A DNA stretch of 64,000 nucleotides from Paraoerskovia marina DSM 21750. GTDB taxonomy: Bacteria > Actinomycetota > Actinomycetes > Actinomycetales > Cellulomonadaceae. A program made the position numbers and the translations under genes. The notes under the pieces are model-generated. The model worked only from the letters and a program-made list of their open reading frames with translations. It did no database searches and was not told where the DNA came from. Of this stretch, positions 52,722-61,353 are shown one piece after another. The first letter of the stretch is position 1. Each line of letters begins with the position of its first letter. The stretch spans positions 102,602-166,601 of the forward strand of contig NZ_KL370783.1 in NCBI RefSeq assembly GCF_000701465.1, read 5' to 3'.

Positions 52722-54413
52722 ATGCCCACGACAGTGCAGGGGTCGCAACACCATGCGGACACCCCGGAAGCGCCCGAGACCGACATCGAGCTGATCAACC
52801 GCACCCGCTCCGGTGACCCCGAGGCGTACGCGGAGCTCTGGGAGCGCCACCACGACGCCGTCCGCGGAGCCGCACGGCGCATCACCCGTGCGTTCGACCC
52901 CGACGACCTGACGCAGGAGGCCTTCTCCCGCACGTTCGCGGCCCTGCAGGACGGCCGCGGACCCCGCACGACGTTCCGGCCGTACCTGTACGCGACCGTC
53001 CGCAACCTCGCGGCGTCCTGGTCGTCGTCGGACTCCGTGTCGGTCGACCCCGAGCAGTTCGAGGCCGTCGGTCCCACCCAGGAGTTCGAGTCGGAGCTCG
53101 TCGACCGGACCGTCACGGCGCGCGCGTTCCGCACGCTTCCCGACGAGTGGCGCACCGTCCTCTGGTATGTCGACGTCGAGGGGATGAGCGCCACCGAGGT
53201 CGCGCCGATCCTCGGGTCGACCCCCAACGCCGTCGCTGCCCTCACCTACCGCGCCCGCGAGGGGCTTCGTCGTGCCTGGATCGACACGCACGCGGAGTCC
53301 ACCAGCGAGGACCCCGAGTGCGTCTGGACGGTCTCGCACCTGTCCGCCTACGTGCGGGACGGACTGTCGCGCCGCAAGCGCAACCGCGTCGAGGACCACC
53401 TCACCACGTGCACCGCGTGCTCGATCCTCGCGGAGCAGCTCGACGAGGTGGCGTCCTCCCTGCGGGCGATCCTCGTCCCGCTGGTCCTCGGCCCCGCGGT
53501 GGTGATCGGGGGCGAGTCCGTCGGACCTGCCGCGATCCTCCCCGCCCAGGCGTCGGGCGTGACCGCCGAGCAGGCGCGCACGGCGGCAGAGGCAGGGCGC
53601 AACGGCTGGCACCACCCGTTCACCACGCACCCCAAGGCCTCCTGGGGTCTGACCGCGTCGATCGTCGCGGTCGCGGTCACGAGCCTCGCGCTCACGACTC
53701 TCGGTGGCGACGCGGCACCGGAGGCCAGTGCCTCCCCGCTCGCCGACCCGCCGACGACGTCCGAGCCGAGCGACCGTCCGACGGACGACCTCGAGCCCGG
53801 GCCGACGAGCGCTCCGGAGGAGAAGAGCACCGAGGACGGGAGTTCGGACGGCGAGGGTACGGACGCGGGCTCTGACGCCCCGGCCGGCGCCACGGCCGAA
53901 CCCGAGGTCGAGGATCCGGCCGACGAGGCGGCGGAGGAATCCGGGGCCGACGCTGTCCGGCGGACGCAGGACGCCGACGACGCACCGACGAGTGCCTCGG
54001 AGGACGACCCCGAGCCCCCGGTGGTCGAGAGCTCGGCGTCGCCGGACGCGTCGACACCCGCCCCGGAGACGGCCACCGAGCCGGACGCGGCCGACCCGAC
54101 CGTCGAGCCGGATCCCGCACCTGCGCCCGACGTCGCCGCACCCGAGCTCCTCCACCCGGACCCCGGCGCCAAGGTCGCGCTCCGCGACGTCGACGGCTCG
54201 GGGACGGCCGACGACCTGCTGGTGTGGATCGCGGGCGACCCCGACCGCGTCGTGGCGATCTCGATCGACGGCGGGGCCGAGAAGCAGCTCGTCGTCACCG
54301 AGGACGCGGTGCCCTACTTCCTGCGCTCGGTCTCAGCCGGAGGGCACACGCTCACCGCGCGCTACCTCGACGGCTCCGGGAGCGTGAGCGTCTCGTTCAC
54401 CGCTGTGCCCTGA
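52722..54413 (+). CDS. one-chain transmembrane ECF sigma factor fused to a zinc anti-sigma domain and an outer domain
   Basis: A 563-residue fusion. Sigma region 2 lies at about 26-95 (DPDDLTQEAFSRTFAAL), region 4 at about 135-187 (GMSATEVAPILGSTPNAVAA). A ZAS-type anti-sigma domain follows with His206, His226, Cys230 and Cys233 (HLTTCTAC). A membrane helix lies at about 308-327, then a 130-residue linker rich in Pro, Asp, Glu, Ser and Ala, and an Ig-like C-terminal domain (about 460-563) that must be outside. ECF proteins with fused membrane extensions are known in actinobacteria. GGAGG precedes the ATG. It faces the surface-protein operon across 170 bases, so it probably controls that operon in response to an envelope signal. 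Confidence 0.85.
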   Translation: MPTTVQGSQHHADTPEAPETDIELINRTRSGDPEAYAELWERHHDAVRGAARRITRAFDPDDLTQEAFSRTFAALQDGRGPRTTFRPYLYATVRNLAASWSSSDSVSVDPEQFEAVGPTQEFESELVDRTVTARAFRTLPDEWRTVLWYVDVEGMSATEVAPILGSTPNAVAALTYRAREGLRRAWIDTHAESTSEDPECVWTVSHLSAYVRDGLSRRKRNRVEDHLTTCTACSILAEQLDEVASSLRAILVPLVLGPAVVIGGESVGPAAILPAQASGVTAEQARTAAEAGRNGWHHPFTTHPKASWGLTASIVAVAVTSLALTTLGGDAAPEASASPLADPPTTSEPSDRPTDDLEPGPTSAPEEKSTEDGSSDGEGTDAGSDAPAGATAEPEVEDPADEAAEESGADAVRRTQDADDAPTSASEDDPEPPVVESSASPDASTPAPETATEPDAADPTVEPDPAPAPDVAAPELLHPDPGAKVALRDVDGSGTADDLLVWIAGDPDRVVAISIDGGAEKQLVVTEDAVPYFLRSVSAGGHTLTARYLDGSGSVSVSFTAVP

Positions 54414-54425
54414 GTCGACCGACCC

Positions 54426-54725
54426 TCAATCGACCAGCGCGTCGACGATCTCTTCCCCCGCGGGCGTCGCGAGGATGTTGCTGACCCGCCCGTCGGTGGG
54501 GTGCGGGAGCCGGGCGACCAGCCCGGACGACTCGAGCCGTTGGACGATCCCGGTGACGGTCGACGGGGTCGAGTCGAGGAGCTCTCCGATCCGATACGCG
54601 GTGAGGACCCCGTGCAGCTTGAGCAGCGCGAGGACCTTGAGCTGCTGGAGCGGCACGTCGACACCGACGAGGGCCTCGAGCCTCCGGTCCGCCACGACGT
54701 CTCCCGTGGAGCCTGCCTCAGACAT
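54426..54725 (-). CDS. small MarR-like winged-helix regulator
   Basis: A 99-residue protein that is little more than one winged helix-turn-helix (LTAYRIGELLDSTPSTVTGI, wing at about 72-86 LPHPTDGRVSNI). Such short MarR-like proteins bind DNA as dimers. It overlaps the preceding HTH gene by eight bases, so the two are made together and may interact. Target unknown; it ends 12 bases from the sigma fusion gene, with no terminator between. Confidence 0.75.
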   Translation of the reverse strand: MSEAGSTGDVVADRRLEALVGVDVPLQQLKVLALLKLHGVLTAYRIGELLDSTPSTVTGIVQRLESSGLVARLPHPTDGRVSNILATPAGEEIVDALVD

Positions 54726-55281
54726 CGTCGCCCCCGACCCTCTTGAGCTCGCGCCGACCGGCGAGGGTCAGGACGTACTCCCGCCCCGTACGCCGCCCGT
54801 CGGCCACCATCTGGCGGACGAAGCCCGCGTTCTCGAGCATCGTCAGGTGCGCGCGGACCGTCGTGACCGGGCCGCCGACGGCGTCGATCAGCACGTCCTT
54901 CTGCACCGGGCCGCTCCGCAGCGTTCGCAGGACACGGGTGCGCAGCTCGGGGCTCTCGGCCGTCGTCACGGGCGGCACGGCCGGAGGGCGCGGCGTCGGG
55001 CCGACGATGGCGTCGATCTCGAGCCGCCCTTTGCGGGTCAGCCGCAGGTCGGCCTCCGCACCCGCACCAGAGGCCGCGACGGCCTCGAGCATGCCCAGCC
55101 CGGCGAGACGAGCGATCGTCGCGCGCACCTCCCCCGACCCTCCGTCGAGCACGCGTTCGGCGGTCGACGGTTTCGCCAGACCACGAAGCCCGACGTAGGC
55201 GAGTATCCGCAGCTCTTGCACGGTCCGGTCCGTGACGATGACGGCGTTGAGGCGCGTGTTCCGCGCAGCGTTGGGGCTCAC
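54718..55281 (-). CDS. protein with two winged-helix domains
   Basis: A 187-residue protein with two DNA-binding-like halves: residues about 18-85 (LRILAYVGLRGLAKPSTAERV, LTRKGRLEID) and about 110-180 (VLRTLRSGPVQKDVLIDAVG, LTMLENAGFVRQ, LTLAGRRELKR). Each ends in the LT..G..E motif seen at the end of many winged helices. I do not recognise a named family. It is encoded just before the MarR-like gene with which it overlaps. Confidence 0.7.
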   Translation of the reverse strand: MSPNAARNTRLNAVIVTDRTVQELRILAYVGLRGLAKPSTAERVLDGGSGEVRATIARLAGLGMLEAVAASGAGAEADLRLTRKGRLEIDAIVGPTPRPPAVPPVTTAESPELRTRVLRTLRSGPVQKDVLIDAVGGPVTTVRAHLTMLENAGFVRQMVADGRRTGREYVLTLAGRRELKRVGGDDV

Positions 55282-55333
55282 ACTGGTCAGGACCGCGGCA
55301 CGGCTCCCGCATGACGCCTGAGGAACGCGACCT

Positions 55334-56239
55334 TCACCACAGCTCGAGCTCGGTCGCGGTGGAGAGCATCTCGTCGAGCATCGCGGACGTCGCGGGCCCC
55401 GGTTCGCGCCGAGTCTCCCGGTGCCGGGCGACGAGACGGCGGGACCCGAGCCCCGGAAGCCTGACGACCTCGACCCCGTCGGGGAGGTCCTCCTGGAGCG
55501 CCAGGGCCGGCACGAGCGCGATCCCCTGGCCTGCCGCGACGAGCGCGAGGGCGACGTCGAAGTCGTAGTAGGAGTGCCGCGTCGGCAGGGTCGTCCCCAT
55601 CTGGGCCCCGACGCGGGCGAGTGCGCGCGCCGCCGCCGTGCTGCGCTCTGGACCGAGCCACGCGGCGTCGCGCAGGTCCTCGAGCTGGCTCGGGGTCGGG
55701 AACGCCGACGGGGTCACCAGCCGCCACGGCTCGTCGATCAGCACGACCTCGCGCTGGCCGCGGGGAACGGTGGCGTCCGACTCCTCGTCGCTCTCGATGA
55801 TCACGAGGTCGAAGTCACCGGCCCGGAGCCCGCGCAACGCGTCGACGGGCTCGGCCTCGGTCACGATCAGGTCGACGCCGGGGTAGTCCTCGGGGAGCCG
55901 GGCGAGCAGCGGTGCGATCACGGCGCGGATCCCTGTCTGGACGGCACCGACGCGGACCCGTCCCGAGACGTCGTCGCCCATGGTGGCGAGCTCGCGCCGC
56001 GCCTCGACCAGCTCGTTCTCGATCCGTTCCGCGGCGTCGGCGAGCACACGGCCCGCCGGGGTGAGGGTCACGCCGCGCGGCCCGCGCTCGAGGACCTGCA
56101 CGCCTTCCTCGGCCTCGAGACGCTGGATCTGCTGAGAGACGGCCGACGGCGTCACGTGCATGACGTCCGCCGCCGCGAGCACCCCTCCGGTGCGGTAGAC
56201 GGCCAGGAGAAAGGCAAGCCTTCGTGGGTCTGTTGCCAT
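55334..56239 (-). CDS. LysR-family transcriptional regulator
   Basis: A 301-residue regulator with an N-terminal HTH (LAAADVMHVTPSAVSQQIQR, about 18-37) and a two-lobed effector domain (about 90-295) starting GRVRVGAVQTGIRAVIAPLL. It is divergent from a small membrane-protein gene, which is the usual LysR target position. TAGTAT lies six bases before its ATG, so the transcript is probably leaderless and the -10 region may itself be the operator (TAGCAATACTAAA fits T-N11-A). Confidence 0.88.
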   Translation of the reverse strand: MATDPRRLAFLLAVYRTGGVLAAADVMHVTPSAVSQQIQRLEAEEGVQVLERGPRGVTLTPAGRVLADAAERIENELVEARRELATMGDDVSGRVRVGAVQTGIRAVIAPLLARLPEDYPGVDLIVTEAEPVDALRGLRAGDFDLVIIESDEESDATVPRGQREVVLIDEPWRLVTPSAFPTPSQLEDLRDAAWLGPERSTAAARALARVGAQMGTTLPTRHSYYDFDVALALVAAGQGIALVPALALQEDLPDGVEVVRLPGLGSRRLVARHRETRREPGPATSAMLDEMLSTATELELW

Positions 56240-56245
56240 GTAGCA

Positions 56246-56251
56246 ATACTA
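56246..56251 (-). promoter_or_regulatory. -10 box of the leaderless LysR transcript
   Basis: On the minus strand TAGTAT lies exactly six bases before the ATG at 56239, in a T-N11-A element typical of LysR binding. Confidence 0.55.
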
Positions 56252-56389
56252 AACAGTGGATGCAGAGTTGTTCGATTGCGCTGAAGCCACGTCGTGTCTC
56301 AGAATGGTCACGTCGCCAGCAGCAACGCCTGGAGCGCCAGGGCTGACACGTATCCCTCACCCACCTGCTTTACCTCGTCGGAGACACCT

Positions 56390-56857
56390 ATGTCCGCATT
56401 CTTTGACCAAGCCGTCATGCTCCTCGGCTGGATCAGCGCCCTCGCCGGCGCCATCGCCTACTGCCTCGCCTCGCGCGGCGTGTGGGACGCGAAGTCTGTG
56501 CGGTTCCAGGTGACGAACATGACCGCGGCCGGACTGATGATCGTCGTCGGGGCCGTCAACGGCATCTGGCCCTCGGTCGCCGCCAACATGGTGTGGGTCG
56601 TCATCGGGGTCAACACCCTGCTGGTCGTCTTCTCCTCCCGTCGCGCCGACCGCCGCGCGGCTGCCGTCGCAGCCGCCCAGGCCGAGCTCGTCGACCCGTT
56701 CGTCGAGGTCGTCGACCCGGACGAGCCCAGCGCCTACACCTACACGTTCGCCGACACCCTCAGCGACGCCCTCGTCGCCCCGGCGCACGGCGACGCCCCC
56801 GGCGAGTTCGTGCTCGAGCAGACCCCCAAGCCCGCGGACGTCTCGCTCGTCGCCTGA
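56390..56857 (+). CDS. small membrane protein (CBU_0592-like), LysR neighbour
   Basis: A 155-residue protein with three predicted helices (about 7-28, 41-60, 62-82) and a soluble acidic C-terminal half. The helix region resembles the CBU_0592-like domain (SAFFDQAVMLLGWISALAGA, MTAAGLMIVVGAVNGIWPSV). Function unknown. The ATG at 56390 has a GGAGA site and is the start that leaves a natural N-terminus. It is probably controlled by the divergent LysR protein. Confidence 0.75.
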   Translation: MSAFFDQAVMLLGWISALAGAIAYCLASRGVWDAKSVRFQVTNMTAAGLMIVVGAVNGIWPSVAANMVWVVIGVNTLLVVFSSRRADRRAAAVAAAQAELVDPFVEVVDPDEPSAYTYTFADTLSDALVAPAHGDAPGEFVLEQTPKPADVSLVA

Positions 56858-56871
56858 CCCGCTCCACGCAG

Positions 56872-56905
56872 AAGGTCCCCGCCCGGACGACCGGGCGGGG
56901 ACCTT
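56872..56905. terminator. bidirectional terminator
   Basis: A perfect 15-bp stem (56872-56886 with 56891-56905, four-base loop) flanked by AA and TTTT, between convergent genes. It is the most intrinsic-like terminator in the window. Confidence 0.85.
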
Positions 56906-56923
56906 TTGCGTCAGGGAAGAACG

Positions 56924-58129
56924 TCAGCGGCCGAGCGTCGACTGCCAGGCCACGATCCGCTCGACCGCCTCGGCCACGACCTCGGGCGACGCGGCGAACG
57001 ACAGCCGCACCCAGTCACCGCCGCCCTCGGGATCGAAGTCCGTCCCTGGCGTGAGCGCGACACCGGCCTCGGCGAGCAGGCGTGCGCAGTACTCGACGGA
57101 CCCCATCCCGAACCGGTTGATGTTGCCGTACAGGTAGAACGCGCCGTCGGCCGGCGCCACCGGGTCCCACCCGAGGTCCGCCGTGCGTCGAAGCAGGAGC
57201 TCGCGCGACGCCGCGTAGTACGCGACCGACTCCGCCGCGGCGGCCATGCCCTCGTCCCCGAGCGCGACCACGCCGGCGTGCTGGGCGAGCGCCGGAGGGC
57301 AGAGCGCGACGTTGCCGGCGAGCGCCTCGACGGGCCCGACGAGGTCGTCGGGAAGGACGAGCCACCCAATCCGCCACCCCGTCATGCCCCAGTACTTGGA
57401 GAACGAGCTCACGACGACGGCTCCCGCGTCCCGGTAGGCCGCTGCGGTCGGGGCTCCGGCCGGTGAGCCCGCGGGAAGGCCCGGGGTCTCGACGTCGCCG
57501 CCGGTGATGCCGTGGTAGATCTCGTCGCTGATCAGCCGCACGTCGTGGTCGGCGCACCAGTCGGCGATCGTCCGCAGCTCACGGGCGTCGACCATCGTGC
57601 CCGTCGGGTTGGCGGGGCTGGCGAGGATCAGCCCGTCGAGGCCGCCCTCGTAGTAGGCCTCCATCAGGCGAGGGACGGTCGGCTGGTACCGCTCGGCGGG
57701 GCCGCAGTCGAGCTCGACGACGTCGCAGCCCAGCGAGCGCAGGATGTTCGCGTAGGCGGGGTAGCCGGGTCGGGCGAGCGCGACCCGGTCGCCGGGGTCG
57801 AACGCGGCGAGGAACGCGAGCAGGAACCCGCCGGAGGACCCCGTGGTGACGGCGACGTGCCCGGGCTCGACCGCGACGTCGTACCACCGGGCGTAGTGCT
57901 CGGCGATGCCGGTCCGCAGTGCGGGGATGCCCATCGCCTCGGTGTACCCGAGGTCGCCGTCGCGCATGATGTCGGCGGCGTGCCGGCGGACCACGTCGGC
58001 CGCACCGGATCCCGGCTCACCGGCGCAGAGGTTGAGGATCGACTCCCCCGCCGCACGCCGCGCGTTGGCCTCGGCGAGCACCCCCATGACCGCGAACGGC
58101 CGGACGTGGGCCCGGCGCGAGACCTTCAC
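56924..58129 (-). CDS. class I/II aminotransferase
   Basis: A 401-residue PLP enzyme of the aspartate-aminotransferase fold. Visible are LNLCAGEPGSGAADVV near the start, TTGSSGGFLLAF at the cofactor pocket, ASPANPTGTM, the DEIYHGI block, and the PLP lysine in SSFSKYWGMTGWRIGW. Substrate unknown. The GTG at 58129 overlaps the stop of the GAF-ANTAR gene (GTGA), so the two are made together, which is unusual for a metabolic gene next to a regulator. Confidence 0.88.
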   Translation of the reverse strand: MKVSRRAHVRPFAVMGVLAEANARRAAGESILNLCAGEPGSGAADVVRRHAADIMRDGDLGYTEAMGIPALRTGIAEHYARWYDVAVEPGHVAVTTGSSGGFLLAFLAAFDPGDRVALARPGYPAYANILRSLGCDVVELDCGPAERYQPTVPRLMEAYYEGGLDGLILASPANPTGTMVDARELRTIADWCADHDVRLISDEIYHGITGGDVETPGLPAGSPAGAPTAAAYRDAGAVVVSSFSKYWGMTGWRIGWLVLPDDLVGPVEALAGNVALCPPALAQHAGVVALGDEGMAAAAESVAYYAASRELLLRRTADLGWDPVAPADGAFYLYGNINRFGMGSVEYCARLLAEAGVALTPGTDFDPEGGGDWVRLSFAASPEVVAEAVERIVAWQSTLGR

Positions 58130-58869
58130 CGCGGGGCGCTCCCGACGGTCTGCTCCGCCCCGACTCCGGGGACTGCTCGATCGCTCACCACCCGGCGGGC
58201 GACGTCGACGAGCTTCACGTTGGACTCCTGCGAGATCCGGCTGAGCACCTCGAACGCCCGCTCCGCAGAGATCCCGTACCGCTCCATGCAGATTCCCTGG
58301 GCCTGGCCGATGATCGTGCGGCCCTGGACGGCGCTCTGCAGCTGGTCCTCGGTCCGCGCGGCGTCGAGGGCCGCGGCGGCGACGGCCGCGAACGTGGTGG
58401 CGAGTGTCTGGTCCGGCCCGTCGAACGCGCCGCGCTCGGTGCCGTAGAGGTTCAGGGCCCCGTGGTTCGTGTCGGTCGTGAAGAGCTGGATGCAGAGCAT
58501 CGACCCCACGCCGAGCTCTGCGACGCGCGGCCCCCACGTCGGCCAGCGCGGGTCGTGCGCCAGGTCAGGCGTGGAGACGATCTCGGTCTCGCGGATCGCG
58601 TCGAGGCAGGGCCCCTCGTCGAGCTCGTACTGCAGCTCGTCCCCGCGCCCCCCGACGGCATCGGACGCCGCAGGGGTCTCGATCCGGCCGCGACGGGCGA
58701 CGAGGGAGATCGACGCCGAGGCGCACCCGTCGATCATCGCCACGGCGCGCTCGACCACCCGGTCGAGGGTCGACCCGAGGCTGTCCTCGTCCGCGAGCAG
58801 CCGTACCGCCCGGGCGATCTCACCGTGCAGGCCGAGGCTGACCTCGGTCTCCTCGAGCTCCTTCGTCAT
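58126..58869 (-). CDS. GAF-ANTAR regulator
   Basis: A 247-residue protein with a GAF sensor domain (about 15-160, YELDEGPCLDAIRETEIVST, GALNLYGTERGAFDG) and a C-terminal ANTAR domain (about 168-225, RTIIGQAQGICMERYGISAE, then AFEVLSRISQESNVKLVDVA). ANTAR domains bind twin-hairpin RNA and stop transcription termination. It is coupled to the aminotransferase gene. One of four ANTAR proteins in a row. Confidence 0.9.
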   Translation of the reverse strand: MTKELEETEVSLGLHGEIARAVRLLADEDSLGSTLDRVVERAVAMIDGCASASISLVARRGRIETPAASDAVGGRGDELQYELDEGPCLDAIRETEIVSTPDLAHDPRWPTWGPRVAELGVGSMLCIQLFTTDTNHGALNLYGTERGAFDGPDQTLATTFAAVAAAALDAARTEDQLQSAVQGRTIIGQAQGICMERYGISAERAFEVLSRISQESNVKLVDVARRVVSDRAVPGVGAEQTVGSAPR

Positions 58870-58975
58870 GGCCCATCCTCCGCGCTCCTGAGGTCCGGAC
58901 GGACCCGGACCTCAGGATACGTGGCGGATTCCGGGGCAGCACGGGCCTCGGGATCCCGCCGGGACTGCGCGCGCC

Positions 58976-59698
58976 TCAGCTGAACTTGCGGGTGAGCTGG
59001 GCGTTGCGGGGGCGTCGCTTGTCGGCCGACGTGAGGTCTCCGAGCACCCCGTCGACGAGCTGACCGGCCTCGGACCCGAGCCCGGGGCCGTCGTCGAGCG
59101 CCTCGACGAGGAGCACCGCGACGTCGTGGACCCGCAGCCCGGCACGGCTCGAGTGCCACACCAGCCGGTCGGCGGCCGCGGCGTCGTCGATCCCGTAGAC
59201 GGCCATCAGCACGCCCTTGGCGCGCTCGACGAGGATGCGTTCGCTGCCCCGCTGCTCGACGGCGCGGGTGATCTCGGCCTCGCGCATCTGGTTCTGCGCG
59301 GCCGACTGGTCCACCACGTAGCCGGCGATCTCGGCGATCTTGCCGTTCGCGTCCCGGCGGCCCTGCCCGGTCACGGTCACGGTGCGTGTCCGTCCGCGCC
59401 CGTCGACGATGCGGTGGAGGAAGCTGAAGGGACGACCCGTGCGACGGCAGCGGGAGATCTCCCGCGCGATCGTCCCGCGGTCGTCCTGGTGCTTGCGTGC
59501 CGCGAGGAGCTCGGCGCTCGGCTCGACGTCGCCGGGTCGGTACCCGAGCATCTCGTAGACCTCGTCGGACCACCACCAGGTGCCCTTGGCGAGGTCGGTG
59601 CGGTACTGGCCGATGGGGAGTGCATGTCCACCGCCGAGTGCGTCCTCGACGGTGACGTCCCAGGGGGTGGTGACGGGCTCGACTTCTTCAGCAGACAT
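58976..59698 (-). CDS. PAS-ANTAR regulator (copy 1)
   Basis: A 240-residue protein with a PAS domain (about 28-135, GTWWWSDEVYEMLGYRPGDV, FSFLHRIVDGRGRTRTVTVT) and an ANTAR domain (about 150-205, ERILVERAKGVLMAVYGIDD). The C-terminal extension to 240 is polar and unassigned. I chose the ATG at 59698, with a GAGAGG site; a longer in-frame start at 59779 is less likely. The PAS part resembles that of the fourth protein in the row. Confidence 0.87.
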   Translation of the reverse strand: MSAEEVEPVTTPWDVTVEDALGGGHALPIGQYRTDLAKGTWWWSDEVYEMLGYRPGDVEPSAELLAARKHQDDRGTIAREISRCRRTGRPFSFLHRIVDGRGRTRTVTVTGQGRRDANGKIAEIAGYVVDQSAAQNQMREAEITRAVEQRGSERILVERAKGVLMAVYGIDDAAAADRLVWHSSRAGLRVHDVAVLLVEALDDGPGLGSEAGQLVDGVLGDLTSADKRRPRNAQLTRKFS

Positions 59699-59800
59699 GA
59701 CAGGTCCTCTCGGAGGAGAGTTCACGGAGCCGCTTCTTGACGCCGGGGCCAACGTAACCGAAACGTGACCCGAGTGCACCCCGGAGTGCTGCCGGCTGCG

Positions 59801-60481
59801 TCAGGGGTTGAGCGTCAGCCGCCTCTCGACGACGTCGCGGGCCACCTCGACGAGCCGCTCGCCCCGGACGAAGCCGCGCGCCCGGAGGACCGAGACCGCC
59901 GACTGCGGGGAGACACCGAGCTGTGCGGCCACCATCCCGGTGGCCCGGTGAACGATCGCCTGGTCGGCCCACTCGTCGTCCCGGATCAGCTCCGGGACGT
60001 CGCACGTGTCCACGAGCGTCAGCGCCGCGTGGTCCACGAGCACCTGGGCGACCTCGTCGGGGACGCTCAGGGAGCGGTCGGTCTCCGCGAACAGCACGAG
60101 GACCCCGAGCACCCGGTCCGGAGAGCGCAGCGGGAAGGCGGTCAGTCGGGCCGCGCCGAGGGAATCGGCGGCCGCGACGTAGACGGGCCACCGCCCGGAC
60201 GCCTCGCCCAGGGTCACGGTGCGCGCGTCGGAGCCCTCGAACGCCGCACGGGCCGGGCCCTCGCCGTAGCAGATCTCAAGGTCGGCGAGCTCCTCGGCCG
60301 TCGCGCCCGACGCGTGCACGACCGCGTGGACGTCCCCCGGTGCCGCCACCGTGAGGTACCCGCCGTCGGCGCCGAGCAGCACGATGCAGGCGTCCAGGAT
60401 CTCGGGCGCGGTCGCACGGGTGCCACCGCTCGCCGCGAGTCGCGCGTCGAGGCTGTCCAGCAGCCTGCCTGCTCTCTGCAC
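59801..60481 (-). CDS. GAF-ANTAR regulator
   Basis: A 226-residue protein. The GAF domain (about 15-150) includes CIVLLGADGGYLTVAAPGDV, CYGEGPARAAFEGSDART and VLGVLVLFAETDRSL; the ANTAR domain (about 165-224) shows HRATGMVAAQLGVSPQSAVS and LRARGFVRGERLVEVARDVV. It starts with GTG after a GGGGTGG site. Unlike typical ANTAR proteins the A-x-G-x-I/V-M core reads ATGMVAAQ, which may alter RNA recognition. Confidence 0.85.
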   Translation of the reverse strand: MQRAGRLLDSLDARLAASGGTRATAPEILDACIVLLGADGGYLTVAAPGDVHAVVHASGATAEELADLEICYGEGPARAAFEGSDARTVTLGEASGRWPVYVAAADSLGAARLTAFPLRSPDRVLGVLVLFAETDRSLSVPDEVAQVLVDHAALTLVDTCDVPELIRDDEWADQAIVHRATGMVAAQLGVSPQSAVSVLRARGFVRGERLVEVARDVVERRLTLNP

Positions 60482-60605
60482 GATTCCACCCCTGTCCGTC
60501 GAGTTCGCCTGACCCGTCGAGATCGTCGTGGGATCACTCTCGCAGGCTGACCGGGCCTCGCACGTCAGAAGGTTCGGCGCGGGCGTAGGAGGCCGGGTGA
60601 AATCG

Positions 60606-61196
60606 TCAGATTCCGTCCTCGGCCATCGCGTCGGCGCCGTGCTCGACGACCGCGTCGGCGACGGCCCGCAGCTTCACGTTGCCCCCGATCGAGGTCGACC
60701 GGAGGATCTCGAAGGCCTCCTCGGCACTCACGCCCCGGGCGGCCATCAGCACTCCCTTGGCCTGCTCGATCACGGCCGCGCTCTCCCGGAAGCGCTCGAC
60801 CGAGGTCCGCACCCCGGCGTCGGCCACGACCCGGTGCGGCTCGGTCACGTCCACGGTGTACCCGTCGACCCGCACCACCACCCCGGCGTCGTCCGCGTGC
60901 GCCGTGCCGGTCGCGACGACGTACCGGGTGGTACCGGCGGTGTCGACGATCCGGTGCCAGAGCGCGAAGTCGCCCGGGGTGGTCGCGATCATCTGCACGA
61001 GCTCGACGTAGCGCTCCCTGTCCTCGGGGTGCTTGTGCGAGATCGCCAGCTCTCGCGTGGGTACGACCTCGCCCGGCTCGAAGCCGTACAGTCGAAACAT
61101 CCCGTCGGACCAGCGGGTCTCGGAGGTCGCGGGATTCCAGGTAAAACGTCCAACACGTGACGAAAAGTGCAGATCGTCAGGATTGGGAGCGCCCAT
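60606..61196 (-). CDS. PAS-ANTAR regulator (copy 2)
   Basis: A 196-residue protein with a PAS domain (about 10-120, GRFTWNPATSETRWSDGMFR, LWHRIVDTAGTTRYVVATGT) and an ANTAR domain (about 133-190, AVIEQAKGVLMAARGVSAEE, AFEILRSTSIGGNVKLRAVA). First of the four ANTAR genes on the minus strand. The PAS part is close to that at 58976, suggesting duplication. Confidence 0.88.
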   Translation of the reverse strand: MGAPNPDDLHFSSRVGRFTWNPATSETRWSDGMFRLYGFEPGEVVPTRELAISHKHPEDRERYVELVQMIATTPGDFALWHRIVDTAGTTRYVVATGTAHADDAGVVVRVDGYTVDVTEPHRVVADAGVRTSVERFRESAAVIEQAKGVLMAARGVSAEEAFEILRSTSIGGNVKLRAVADAVVEHGADAMAEDGI

Positions 61197-61353
61197 GCGC
61201 CCTCACATTCAGCTCGTGCTCGTCGGACCGTGGTCTCGATCCTGGCTGATATTACTCCGGAACCGCCCGTCGTCTTTGTGGTGCGTCCCCGACGCGGTTC
61301 AATGGAAGAAGGCACGACAGCCGTCGTGCACATCTCCACCGAAAGAGAACATC

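Noticed and set aside
52413-54155. Minus-strand open frame of 580 codons overlapping the sigma fusion gene
   Set aside because: Arg/Gly-rich shadow without domains; it would also overlap the start of the surface-protein gene.
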